Source: Pampus argenteus (Eukaryota; Chordata; Actinopteri; Scombriformes; Stromateidae). Taken from it: 64,000 bases of DNA. Of the stretch, positions 50,701 to 62,849 are shown in pieces. The stretch's first letter is position 1, and each line of letters starts with the position of its first letter. Location: contig CM072870.1 in assembly GCA_036937835.1 (NCBI GenBank), positions 1,116,001 to 1,180,000 on the forward strand, in the 5' to 3' direction. The notes beneath the pieces were generated by a model. It was not told the DNA's origin. It saw nothing but the letters and a program-made list of their open reading frames with translations, and made no database searches. The translations under genes were made by a program, and so were the position numbers.

Positions 50701-51497
50701 AACAAGTAACTGATTTCTAATGATTAGGACCCAAAAACTCACTTCTGAGAGCTTCCGCAGCTTTTACTGTAACATTTGTAAAAATAGCTTTCTCTCAGGC
50801 CAAAACTGACAACTACAGTTTTTCTTAAACAAGGAGCAATATTTTCAATCAAAACCATGTTTGCCATCAACAAGTAACTGATTTCTAATGATTAGGACCA
50901 AAAAAACTCACTTCTGAGAGCTTCCTGCAGCTTTTACTGTAACATTTGTAAAAATAGCTTTGTTTCAGGCCAAAACTGACAACTACAGTTTTTCTTAAAC
51001 AAGGAACAATATTTTCAATCAAAACCATGTTTGCCATCAACAAGTAACTGATTTCTAATGATTAGGACCCAAAAACTCACTTCTGAGAGCTTCCGCAGCT
51101 TTTACTGTAACATTTGTAAAAATAGCTTTCTCTCAGGCCAAAACTGACAACTACAGTTTTTCTTAAACAAGGAGCAATATTTTCAATCAAAACCATGTTT
51201 GCCATCAACAAGTAACTGATTTCTAATGATTAGGACCAAAAAAACTCACTTCTGAGAGCTTCCTGCAGCTTTTACTGTAACATTTGTAAAAATAGCTTTC
51301 TCTCAGGCCAAAACTGACAACTACAGTTTTTCTTAAACAAGGAGCAATATTTTCAATCAAAACCATGTTTTCCATCAACAAGTAACTGATTTCTAATGAT
51401 TAGGACCAAAAAACTCACTTCTGAGAGCTTCCTGCAGCTTTTACTGTAACATTTGTAAAAATAGCTTTGTCTCAGGCCAAAACTGACAACTACAGTT
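47748..51497. repeat. 3.75-kb segmental duplication, copy 1
   Basis: It matches 54,113-57,862 at offset 6,365. I noticed only a handful of differences: CTACAG here against CTATAG near 54,603, GCCATC against GGCATC near 55,337, and CTCACTTCTG against CTCAGTTCTG near 55,733. The limits are at GGAGCCATATT/GGAGCAATATT on the left and TTCTTAAAC/TTCTTGAAC on the right. Confidence 0.9.
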
Positions 51498-54112
51498 TTT
51501 CTTAAACAAGGAACAATATTTTCAATCAAAACCATGTTTGCCATCAACAAGTAACTGATTTCTAATGATTAGGACCCAAAAACTCACTTCTGAGAGCTTC
51601 CGCAGCTTTTACTGTAACATTTGTAAAAATAGCTTTCTCTCAGGCCAAAACTGACAACTACAGTTTTTCTTAAACAAGGAGCAATATTTTCAATCAAAAC
51701 CATGTTTGCCATCAACAAGTAACTGATTTCTAATGATTAGGACCAAAAAACTCACATCTGAGAGCTTCCTGCAGCTTTTACTGTAACAATTGTAAAAATA
51801 GTTTTCTCTCTGCGAGAGACGGCCAAAACTGACAACTACAGTTTTTCTTAAACAAGGAACAATATTTTCAATCAAAACCATGTTTGCCATCAACAAGTAA
51901 CTGATTTCTAATGATTAGGACCCAAAAACTCACTTCTGAGAGCTTCCGCAGCTTTTACTGTAACATTTGTAAAAATAGCTTTCTCTCAGGCCAAAACTGA
52001 CAACTACAGTTTTTCTTAAACAAGGAGCAATATTTTCAATCAAAACCATGTTTGCCATCAACAAGTAACTGATTTCTAATGATTAGGACCAAAAAAACTC
52101 ACTTCTGAGAGCTTCCTGCAGCTTTTACTGTAACATTTGTAAAAATAGCTTTGTCTCAGGCCAAAACTGACAACTACAGTTTTTCTTAAACAAGGAGCAA
52201 TATTTTCAATCAAAACCATGTTTGCCATCAACAAGTAACTGATTTCTAATGATTAGGACCAAAAAACTCACTTCTGAGAGATTCCTGCAGCTTTTACTGT
52301 AACATTTGTAAAAATAGCTTTCTCTCGGCGAGAGAAGGCCAAAACTGACAACTATAGTTTTTCTTAAACAAGGAGCCATATTTTCAATCAAAACCATGTT
52401 TGCCATCAACAAGTAACTGATTTCTAATGATTAGGACCAAAAAACTCACTTCTGAGAGCTTCCTGCAGCTTTTACTGTAACATTTGTAAAAATAGCTTTG
52501 TCTCAGGCCAAAACTGACAACTACAGTTTTTCTTAAACAAGGAGCAATATTTTCAATCAAAACCATGTTTGCCATCAACAAGTAACTGATTTCTAATGAT
52601 TAGGACCAAAAAACTCACATCTGAGAGCTTCCTGCAGCTTTTACTGTAAGAATTGTAAAAAATAGTTTTCTCTCTGCGAGAGAAGGCCAAAACTGACAAC
52701 TACAGTTTTTCTTAAACAAGGAGCAATATTTTCAATCAAAACCATGTTTGCCATCAACAAGTAACTGATTTCTAATGATTAGGACCAAAAAACTCACATC
52801 TGAGAGCTTCCTGCAGCTTTTACTGTAACAATTGTAAAAAATAGTTTTCTCTCTGCGAGAGAAGGCCAAAACTGACAACTACAGTTTTTCTTAAACAAGG
52901 AGCAATATTTTCAATCAAAACCATGTTTGCCATCAACAAGTAACTGATTTCTAATGATTAGGACCAAAAAACTCACTTCTGAGAGCTTCCTGCAGCTTTT
53001 ACTGTAACATTTGTAAAAAATAGCTTTCTCTCAGGCCAAAACTGACAACTATAGTTTTTCTTAAACAAGGAGCCATATTTTCAATCAAAACCATGTTTGC
53101 CATCAACAAGTAACTGATTTCTAATGATTAGGACCAAAAAACTCACTTCTGAGAGCTTCCTGCAGCTTTTACTGTAACATTTGTAAAAATAGCTTTGTCT
53201 CAGGCCAAAACTGACAACTACAGTTTTTCTTAAACAAGGAGCAATATTTTCAATCAAAACCATGTTTGCCATCAACAAGTAACTGATTTCTAATGATTAG
53301 GACCAAAAAACTCACATCTGAGAGCTTCCTGCAGCTTTTACTGTAACAATTGTAAAAAATAGTTTTCTCTCTGCGAGAGAAGGCCAAAACTGACAACTAC
53401 AGTTTTTCTTAAACAAGGAGCAATATTTTCAATCAAAACCATGTTTGCCATCAACAATTAACTGATTTCTAATGATTAGGACCAAAAAACTCACTTCTGA
53501 GAGCTTCCTGCAGCTTTTACTGTAACATTTGTAAAAATAGCTTTCTCTCAGGCCAAAACTGACAACTATAGTTTTTCTTAAACAAGGAGCCATATTTTCA
53601 ATCAAAACCATGTTTGCCATCAACAAGTAAGTGATTTCTAATGATTAGGACCAAAAAACTCACTTCTGAGAGCTTCCTGCTGCTTTTACTGTAACATTTG
53701 TAAAAATAGCTTTGTCTGAGGCCAAAACTGACAACTACAGTTTTTCTTAAACAAGGAGCAATATTTTCGATCAAAACCATGTTTGCCATCAACAAGTAAC
53801 TGATTTCTAATGATTAGGACCAAAAAACTCACTTCTGAGAGCTTCCTGCAGCTTTTACTGTAACATTTGTAAAAATAGCTTTGTCTCAGGCCAAAACTGA
53901 CAACTACAGTTTTTCTTGAACAAGGAGCAATATTTTCAATCAAAACCATGTTTGCCATCAACAAGTAACTGATTTCTAATGATTAGGACCAAAAAACTCA
54001 CATCTGAGAGCTTCCTGCAGCTTTTACTGTAACAATTGTAAAAAATAGTTTTCTCTCTGCAGGGGACGGCCAAAACTGACAACTACAGTTTTTCTTAAAC
54101 AAGGAGCAATAT

Positions 54113-57100
54113 TTTCAATCAAAACCATGTTTGCCATCAACAAGTAACTGATTTCTAATGATTAGGACCAAAAAACTCACTTCTGAGAGCTTCCTGCAGC
54201 TTTTACTGTAACATTTGTAAAAATAGCTTTGTCTCAGGCCAAAACTGACAACTACAGTTTTTCTTAAACAAGGAGCAATATTTTCAATCAAAACCATGTT
54301 TGCCATCAACAAGTAACTGATTTCTAATGATTAGGACCAAAAAACTCACATCTGAGAGCTTCCTGCAGCTTTTACTGTAACAATTGTAAAAAATAGTTTT
54401 CTCTCTGCGAGAGAAGGCCAAAACTGACAACTACAGTTTTTCTTAAACAAGGAGCAATATTTTCAATCAAAACCATGTTTGCCATCAACAAGTAACTGAT
54501 TTCTAATGATTAGGACCAAAAAACTCACTTCTGAGAGCTTCCTGCAGCTTTTACTGTAACATTTGTAAAAAATAGCTTTCTCTCAGGCCAAAACTGACAA
54601 CTATAGTTTTTCTTAAACAAGGAGCCATATTTTCAATCAAAACCATGTTTGCCATCAACAAGTAACTGATTTCTAATGATTAGGACCAAAAAACTCACTT
54701 CTGAGAGCTTCCTGCAGCTTTTACTGTAACATTTGTAAAAATAGCTTTGTCTGAGGCCAAAACTGACAACTACAGTTTTTCTTAAACAAGGAGCAATATT
54801 TTCGATCAAAACCATGTTTGCCATCAACAAGTAACTGATTTCTAATGATTAGGACCAAAAAACTCACTTCTGAGAGCTTCCTGCAGCTTTTACTGTAACA
54901 TTTGTAAAAATAGCTTTGTCTCAGGCCAAAACTGACAACTACAGTTTTTCTTGAACAAGGAGCAATATTTTCAATCAAAACCATGTTTGCCATCAACAAG
55001 TAACTGATTTCTAATGATTAGGACCAAAAAACTCACATCTGAGAGCTTCCTGCAGCTTTTACTGTAACAATTGTAAAAAATAGTTTTCTCTCTGCGAGAG
55101 ACGGCCAAAACTGACAACTACAGTTTTTCTTAAACAAGGAGCAATATTTTCAATCAAAACCATGTTTGCCATCAACAAGTAACTGATTTCTAATGATTAG
55201 GACCAAAAAACTCACTTCTGAGAGCTTCCTGCAGCTTTTACTGTAACATTTGTAAAAATAGCTTTGTCTCAGGCCAAAACTGACAACTACAGTTTTTCTT
55301 AAACAAGGAGCAATATTTTCAATCAAAACCATGTTTGGCATCAACAAGTAACTGATTTCTAATGATTAGGACCAAAAAACTCACATCTGAGAGCTTCCTG
55401 CAGCTTTTACTGTAACAATTGTAAAAAATAGTTTTCTCTCTGCGAGAGAAGGCCAAAACTGACAACTACAGTTTTTCTTAAACAAGGAGCAATATTTTCA
55501 ATCAAAACCATGTTTGCCATCAACAAGTAACTGATTTCTAATGATTAGGACCAAAAAACTCACTTCTGAGAGCTTCCTGCAGCTTTTACTGTAACATTTG
55601 TAAAAAATAGCTTTCTCTCAGGCCAAAACTGACAACTATAGTTTTTCTTAAACAAGGAGCCATATTTTCAATCAAAACCATGTTTGCCATCAACAAGTAA
55701 CTGATTTCTAATGATTAGGACCAAAAAACTCAGTTCTGAGAGCTTCCTGCAGCTTTTACTGTAACATTTGTAAAAATAGCTTTGTCTCAGGCCAAAACTG
55801 ACAACTACAGTTTTTCTTAAACAAGGAGCAATATTTTCAATCAAAACCATGTTTGCCATCAACAAGTAACTGATTTCTAATGATTAGGACCAAAAAACTC
55901 ACATCTGAGAGCTTCCTGCAGCTTTTACTGTAACAATTGTAAAAAATAGTTTTCTCTCTGCGAGAGAAGGCCAAAACTGACAACTACAGTTTTTCTTAAA
56001 CAAGGAGCAATATTTTCAATCAAAACCATGTTTGCCATCAACAAGTAACTGATTTCTAATGATTAGGACGAAAAAACTCACTTCTGAGAGCTTCCTGCAG
56101 CTTTTACTGTAACATTTGTAAAAAAATAGCTTTCTCTCAGGCCAAAACTGACAACTATAGTTTTTCTTAAACAAGGAGCCATATTTTCAATCAAAACCAT
56201 GTTTGCCATCAACAAGTAAGTGATTTCTAATGATTAGGACCAAAAAACTCACTTCTGAGAGCTTCCTGCTGCTTTTACTGTAACATTTGTAAAAATAGCT
56301 TTGTCTGAGGCCAAAACTGACAACTACAGTTTTTCTTAAACAAGGAGCAATATTTTCGATCAAAACCATGTTTGCCATCAACAAGTAACTGATTTCTAAT
56401 GATTAGGACCAAAAAACTCACTTCTGAGAGCTTCCTGCAGCTTTTACTGTAACATTTGTAAAAATAGCTTTGTCTCAGGCCAAAACTGACAACTACAGTT
56501 TTTCTTGAACAAGGAGCAATATTTTCAATCAAAACCATGTTTGCCATCAACAAGTAACTGATTTCTAATGATTAGGACCAAAAAACTCACATCTGAGAGC
56601 TTCCTGCAGCTTTTACTGTAACAATTGTAAAAAATAGTTTTCTCTCTGCGAGAGACGGCCAAAAGTGACAACTACAGTTTTTCTTAAACAAGGAGCAATA
56701 TTTTCAATCCAAACCATGTTTGCTATCAACAAGTAACTGATTTCTAATGATTAGGACCAAAAAACTCACTTCTGAGAGCTTCCTGTAGCTTTTACTGTAA
56801 CATTTGTAAAAATAGCTTTCTCTCAGGCCAAAACTGACAACTACAGTTTTTCTTAAACAAGGAACAATATTTTCAATCAAAACCATGTTTGCCATCAACA
56901 AGTAACTGATTTCTAATGATTAGGACCCAAAAACTCACTTCTGAGAGCTTCCTGCAGCTTTTACTGTAACATTTGTAAAAATAGCTTTGTCTCAGGCCAA
57001 AACTGACAACTACAGTTTTTCTTAAACAAGGAACAATATTTTCAATCAAAACCATGTTTGCCATCAACAAGTAACTGATTTCTAATGATTAGGACCCAAA

Positions 57101-57862
57101 AACTCACTTCTGAGAGCTTCCGCAGCTTTTACTGTAACATTTGTAAAAATAGCTTTCTCTCAGGCCAAAACTGACAACTACAGTTTTTCTTAAACAAGGA
57201 GCAATATTTTCAATCAAAACCATGTTTGCCATCAACAAGTAACTGATTTCTAATGATTAGGACCAAAAAAACTCACTTCTGAGAGCTTCCTGCAGCTTTT
57301 ACTGTAACATTTGTAAAAATAGCTTTGTTTCAGGCCAAAACTGACAACTACAGTTTTTCTTAAACAAGGAACAATATTTTCAATCAAAACCATGTTTGCC
57401 ATCAACAAGTAACTGATTTCTAATGATTAGGACCCAAAAACTCACTTCTGAGAGCTTCCGCAGCTTTTACTGTAACATTTGTAAAAATAGCTTTCTCTCA
57501 GGCCAAAACTGACAACTACAGTTTTTCTTAAACAAGGAGCAATATTTTCAATCAAAACCATGTTTGCCATCAACAAGTAACTGATTTCTAATGATTAGGA
57601 CCAAAAAAACTCACTTCTGAGAGCTTCCTGCAGCTTTTACTGTAACATTTGTAAAAATAGCTTTCTCTCAGGCCAAAACTGACAACTACAGTTTTTCTTA
57701 AACAAGGAGCAATATTTTCAATCAAAACCATGTTTTCCATCAACAAGTAACTGATTTCTAATGATTAGGACCAAAAAACTCACTTCTGAGAGCTTCCTGC
57801 AGCTTTTACTGTAACATTTGTAAAAATAGCTTTGTCTCAGGCCAAAACTGACAACTACAGTT
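54113..57862. repeat. 3.75-kb segmental duplication, copy 2
   Basis: This is a near-identical copy of 47,748-51,497, including the run-length mark of seven A's at about 56,118 and the TTTGTTTCAGG variant near 57,325. Part of it occurs a third time at the window end. The monomer just left of it (near 54,060) has a damaged hairpin, CTGCAGGGGACGG in place of CTGCGAGAGACGG. Confidence 0.9.
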
Positions 57863-58255
57863 TTTCTTGAACAAGGAGCAATATTTTCAATCAAAACCAT
57901 GTTTGCCATCAACAAGTAACTGATTTCTAATGATTAGGACCAAAAAACTCACATCTGAGAGCTTCCTGCAGCTTTTACTGTAACAATTGTAAAAAATAGT
58001 TTTCTCTCTGCGAGAGACGGCCAAAAGTGACAACTACAGTTTTTCTTAAACAAGGAGCAATATTTTCAATCCAAACCATGTTTGCTATCAACAAGTAACT
58101 GATTTCTAATGATTAGGACCAAAAAACTCACTTCTGAGAGCTTCCTGTAGCTTTTACTGTAACATTTGTAAAAATAGCTTTCTCTCAGGCCAAAACTGAC
58201 AACTACAGTTTTTCTTAAACAAGGAACAATATTTTCAATCAAAACCATGTTTGCC

Positions 58256-59413
58256 ATCAACAAGTAACTGATTTCTAATGATTAGGACCCAAAAACTCAC
58301 TTCTGAGAGCTTCCGCAGCTTTTACTGTAACATTTGTAAAAATAGCTTTCTCTCAGGCCAAAACTGACAACTACAGTTTTTCTTAAACAAGGAGCAATAT
58401 TTTCAATCAAAACCATGTTTGCCATCAACAAGTAACTGATTTCTAATGATTAGGACCCAAAAACTCACTTCTGAGAGCTTCCGCAGCTTTTACTGTAACA
58501 TTTGTAAAAATAGCTTTCTCTCAGGCCAAAACTGACAACTACAGTTTTTCTTAAACAAGGAGCAATATTTTCAATCAAAACCATGTTTGCGATCAACAAG
58601 TAACTGATTTCTAATGATTAGGACCAAAAAAACTCACTTCTGAGAGCTTCCTGCAGCTTTTACTGTAACATTTGTAAAAATAGCTTTGTTTCAGGCCAAA
58701 ACTGACAACTACAGTTTTTCTTAAACAAGGAACAATATTTTCAATCAAAACCATGTTTGCCATCAACAAGTAACTGATTTCTAATGATTAGGACCCAAAA
58801 ACTCACTTCTGAGAGCTTCCGCAGCTTTTACTGTAACATTTGTAAAAATAGCTTTCTCTCAGGCCAAAACTGACAACTACAGTTTTTCTTAAACAAGGAG
58901 CAATATTTTCAATCAAAACCATGTTTGCCATCAACAAGTAACTGATTTCTAATGATTAGGACCAAAAAAACTCACTTCTGAGAGCTTCCTGCAGCTTTTA
59001 CTGTAACATTTGTAAAAATAGCTTTGTCTCAGGCCAAAACTGACAACTACAGTTTTTCTTAAACAAGGAGCAATATTTTCAATCAAATCCATGTTTGCCA
59101 TCAACAAGTAACTGATTTCTAATGTTTAGGACCAAAAAACTCTCTTCTGAGAGCTTCCTGCAGCTTTTACTGTAACATTTGTAAAAATAGCTTTCTCTCA
59201 GCCCAAAACTGACAACTACAGTTTTTCTTAAACAAGGAGCAATATTTTCAATCAAAACCATGTTTTCCATCAACAAGTAACTGATTTCTAATGATTAGGA
59301 CCAAAAAACTCACTTCTGAGAGCTTCCTGCAGCTTTTACTGTAACATTTGTAAAAATAGCTTTGTCTCAGGCCAAAACTGACAACTACAGTTTTTCTTAA
59401 ACAAGGAGCAATA
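58256..59413. repeat. 1,870-bp offset duplication, copy 1 (copy 2 at 60,126-61,283)
   Basis: Two C monomers, then D with TTTGTTTCAGG, C, A and D monomers, AAATCCATG, ATGTTTAGG, CTCTCTTCTG (59,14x and 61,01x) and CAGCCCAAAAC recur 1,870 bases downstream. A difference is TTTGCGATC near 58,590. Copy 2 begins inside a monomer at a deletion junction near 60,126-60,150. Confidence 0.86.
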
Positions 59414-62400
59414 TTTTCAATCAAAACCATGTTTGCCATCAACAAGTAACTGATTTCTAATGATTAGGACCAAAAAACTCACTTCTGAGAGATTCCTGCA
59501 GCTTTTACTGTAACATTTGTAAAAAAATAGCTTTCTCTCAGGCCAAAACTGACAACTATAGTTTTTCTTAAACAAGGAGCCATATTTTCAATCAAAACCA
59601 TGTTTGCCATCAACAAGTAAGTGATTTCTAATGATTAGGACCAAAAAACTCACTTCTGAGAGCTTCCTGCTGCTTTTACTGTAACATTTGTAAAAATAGC
59701 TTTGTCTGAGGCCAAAACTGACAACTACAGTTTTTCTTAAACAAGGAGCAATATTTTCGATCAAAACCATGTTTGCCATCAACAAGTAACTCATTTCTAA
59801 TGATTAGGACCAAAAAACTCACTTCTGAGAGCTTCCTGCAGCTTTTACTGTAACATTTGTAAAAATAGCTTTGTCTCAGGCCAAAACTGACAACTACAGT
59901 TTTTCTTGAACAAGGAGCAATATTTTCAATCAAAACCATGTTTGCCATCAACAAGTAACTGATTTCTAATGATTAGGACCAAAAAACTCACATCTGAGAG
60001 CTTCCTGCAGCTTTTACTGTAACAATTGTAAAAAATAGTTTTCTCTCTGCGAGAGACGGCCAAAAGTGACAACTACAGTTTTTCTTAAACAAGGAGCAAT
60101 ATTTTCAATCCAAACCATGTTTGCTATCAACAAGTAACTGATTTCTAATGATTAGGACCCAAAAACTCACTTCTGAGAGCTTCCGCAGCTTTTACTGTAA
60201 CATTTGTAAAAATAGCTTTCTCTCAGGCCAAAACTGACAACTACAGTTTTTCTTAAACAAGGAGCAATATTTTCAATCAAAACCATGTTTGCCATCAACA
60301 AGTAACTGATTTCTAATGATTAGGACCCAAAAACTCACTTCTGAGAGCTTCCGCAGCTTTTACTGTAACATTTGTAAAAATAGCTTTCTCTCAGGCCAAA
60401 ACTGACAACTACAGTTTTTCTTAAACAAGGAGCAATATTTTCAATCAAAACCATGTTTGCCATCAACAAGTAACTGATTTCTAATGATTAGGACCAAAAA
60501 AACTCACTTCTGAGAGCTTCCTGCAGCTTTTACTGTAACATTTGTAAAAATAGCTTTGTTTCAGGCCAAAACTGACAACTACAGTTTTTCTTAAACAAGG
60601 AACAATATTTTCAATCAAAACCATGTTTGCCATCAACAAGTAACTGATTTCTAATGATTAGGACCCAAAAACTCACTTCTGAGAGCTTCCGCAGCTTTTA
60701 CTGTAACATTTGTAAAAATAGCTTTCTCTCAGGCCAAAACTGACAACTACAGTTTTTCTTAAACAAGGAGCAATATTTTCAATCAAAACCATGTTTGCCA
60801 TCAACAAGTAACTGATTTCTAATGATTAGGACCAAAAAAACTCACTTCTGAGAGCTTCCTGCAGCTTTTACTGTAACATTTGTAAAAATAGCTTTGTCTC
60901 AGGCCAAAACTGACAACTACAGTTTTTCTTAAACAAGGAGCAATATTTTCAATCAAATCCATGTTTGCCATCAACAAGTAACTGATTTCTAATGTTTAGG
61001 ACCAAAAAACTCTCTTCTGAGAGCTTCCTGCAGCTTTTACTGTAACATTTGTAAAAATAGCTTTCTCTCAGCCCAAAACTGACAACTACAGTTTTTCTTA
61101 AACAAGGAGCAATATTTTCAATCAAAACCATGTTTTCCATCAACAAGTAACTGATTTCTAATGATTAGGACCAAAAAACTCACTTCTGAGAGCTTCCTGC
61201 AGCTTTTACTGTAACATTTGTAAAAATAGCTTTGTCTCAGGCCAAAACTGACAACTACAGTTTTTCTTAAACAAGGAGCAATATTTTCGATCAAAACCAT
61301 GTTTGCCATCAACAAGTAACTGATTTCTAATGATTAGGACCAAAAAACTCACTTCTGAGAGCTTCCTGCAGCTTTTACTGTAACATTTGTAAAAATAGCT
61401 TTGTCTCAGGCCAAAACTGACAACTACAGTTTTTCTTGAACAAGGAGCAATATTTTCAATCAAAACCATGTTTGCCATCAACAAGTAACTGATTTCTAAT
61501 GATTAGGACCAAAAAACTCACATCTGAGAGCTTCCTGCAGCTTTTACTGTAACAATTGTAAAAAATAGTTTTCTCTCTGCGAGAGACGGCCAAAAGTGAC
61601 AACTACAGTTTTTCTTAAACAAGGAGCAATATTTTCAATCAAATCCATGTTTGCCATCAACAAGTAACTGATTTCTAATGTTTAGGACCAAAAAACTCAC
61701 ATCTGAGAGCTTCCTGCAGCTTTTACTGTAACAATTGTAAAAAATAGTTTTCTCTCTGCGAGAGAAGGCCAAAACTGACAACTACAGTTTTTCTTAAACA
61801 AGGAGCAAAATTTTCAATCAAAACCTTGTTTGCCATCAACAAGTAACTGATTTCTAATGATTAGGACCAAAAAAACTCACTTCTGAGAGCTTCCTGTAGC
61901 TTTTACTGTAACATTTTTAAAAATAGCTTTCTCTCAGGCCAAAACTGACAACTACAGTTTTTCTTAAACAAGGAGCAATATTTTCAATCAAAACCATGTT
62001 TGCCATCAACAAGTAACTGATTTCTAATGTCTAGGACCAAAAAACTCACTTCTGAGAGCTTCCTGCAGCTTTTACTGTAACATTTGTAAAAATAGCTTTG
62101 TCTCAGGCCAAAACTGACAACTACAGTTTTTCTTAAACAAAGAGCAATATTTTCAATCAAAACCATGTTTGCCATCAACAAGTAACTGATTTCTAATGAT
62201 TAGGACCAAAAAACTCACATCTGAGAGCTTCCTGCAGCTTTTACTGTAACAATTGTAAAAAATAGTTTTCTCTCTGCGAGAGAAGGCCAAAACTGACAAC
62301 TACAGTTTTTCTTAAACAAGGAGCAATATTTTCAATCAAAACCATGTTTGCCATCAACAAGTAACTGATTTCTAATGATTAGGACCAAAAAACTCACTTC

Positions 62401-62849
62401 TGAGAGCTTCCTGCAGCTTTTACTGTAACATTTGTAAAAATAGCTTTCTCTCAGCCCAAAACTGACAACTACAGTTTTTCTTAAACAAGGAGCAATATTT
62501 TCAATCAAAACCATGTTTTCCATCAACAAGTAACTGATTTCTAATGATTAGGACCAAAAAACTCACTTCTGAGAGCTTCCTGCAGCTTTTACTGTAACAT
62601 TTGTAAAAATAGCTTTGTCTCAGGCCAAAACTGACAACTACAGTTTTTCTTAAACAAGGAGCAATATTTTCAATCAAAACCATGTTTGCCATCAACAAGT
62701 AACTGATTTCTAATGATTAGGACCAAAAAACTCACATCTGAGAGCTTCCTGCAGCTTTTACTGTAACAATTGTAAAAAATAGTTTTCTCTCTGCGAGAGA
62801 AGGCCAAAACTGACAACTACAGTTTTTCTTGAACAAGGAGCAATATTTT

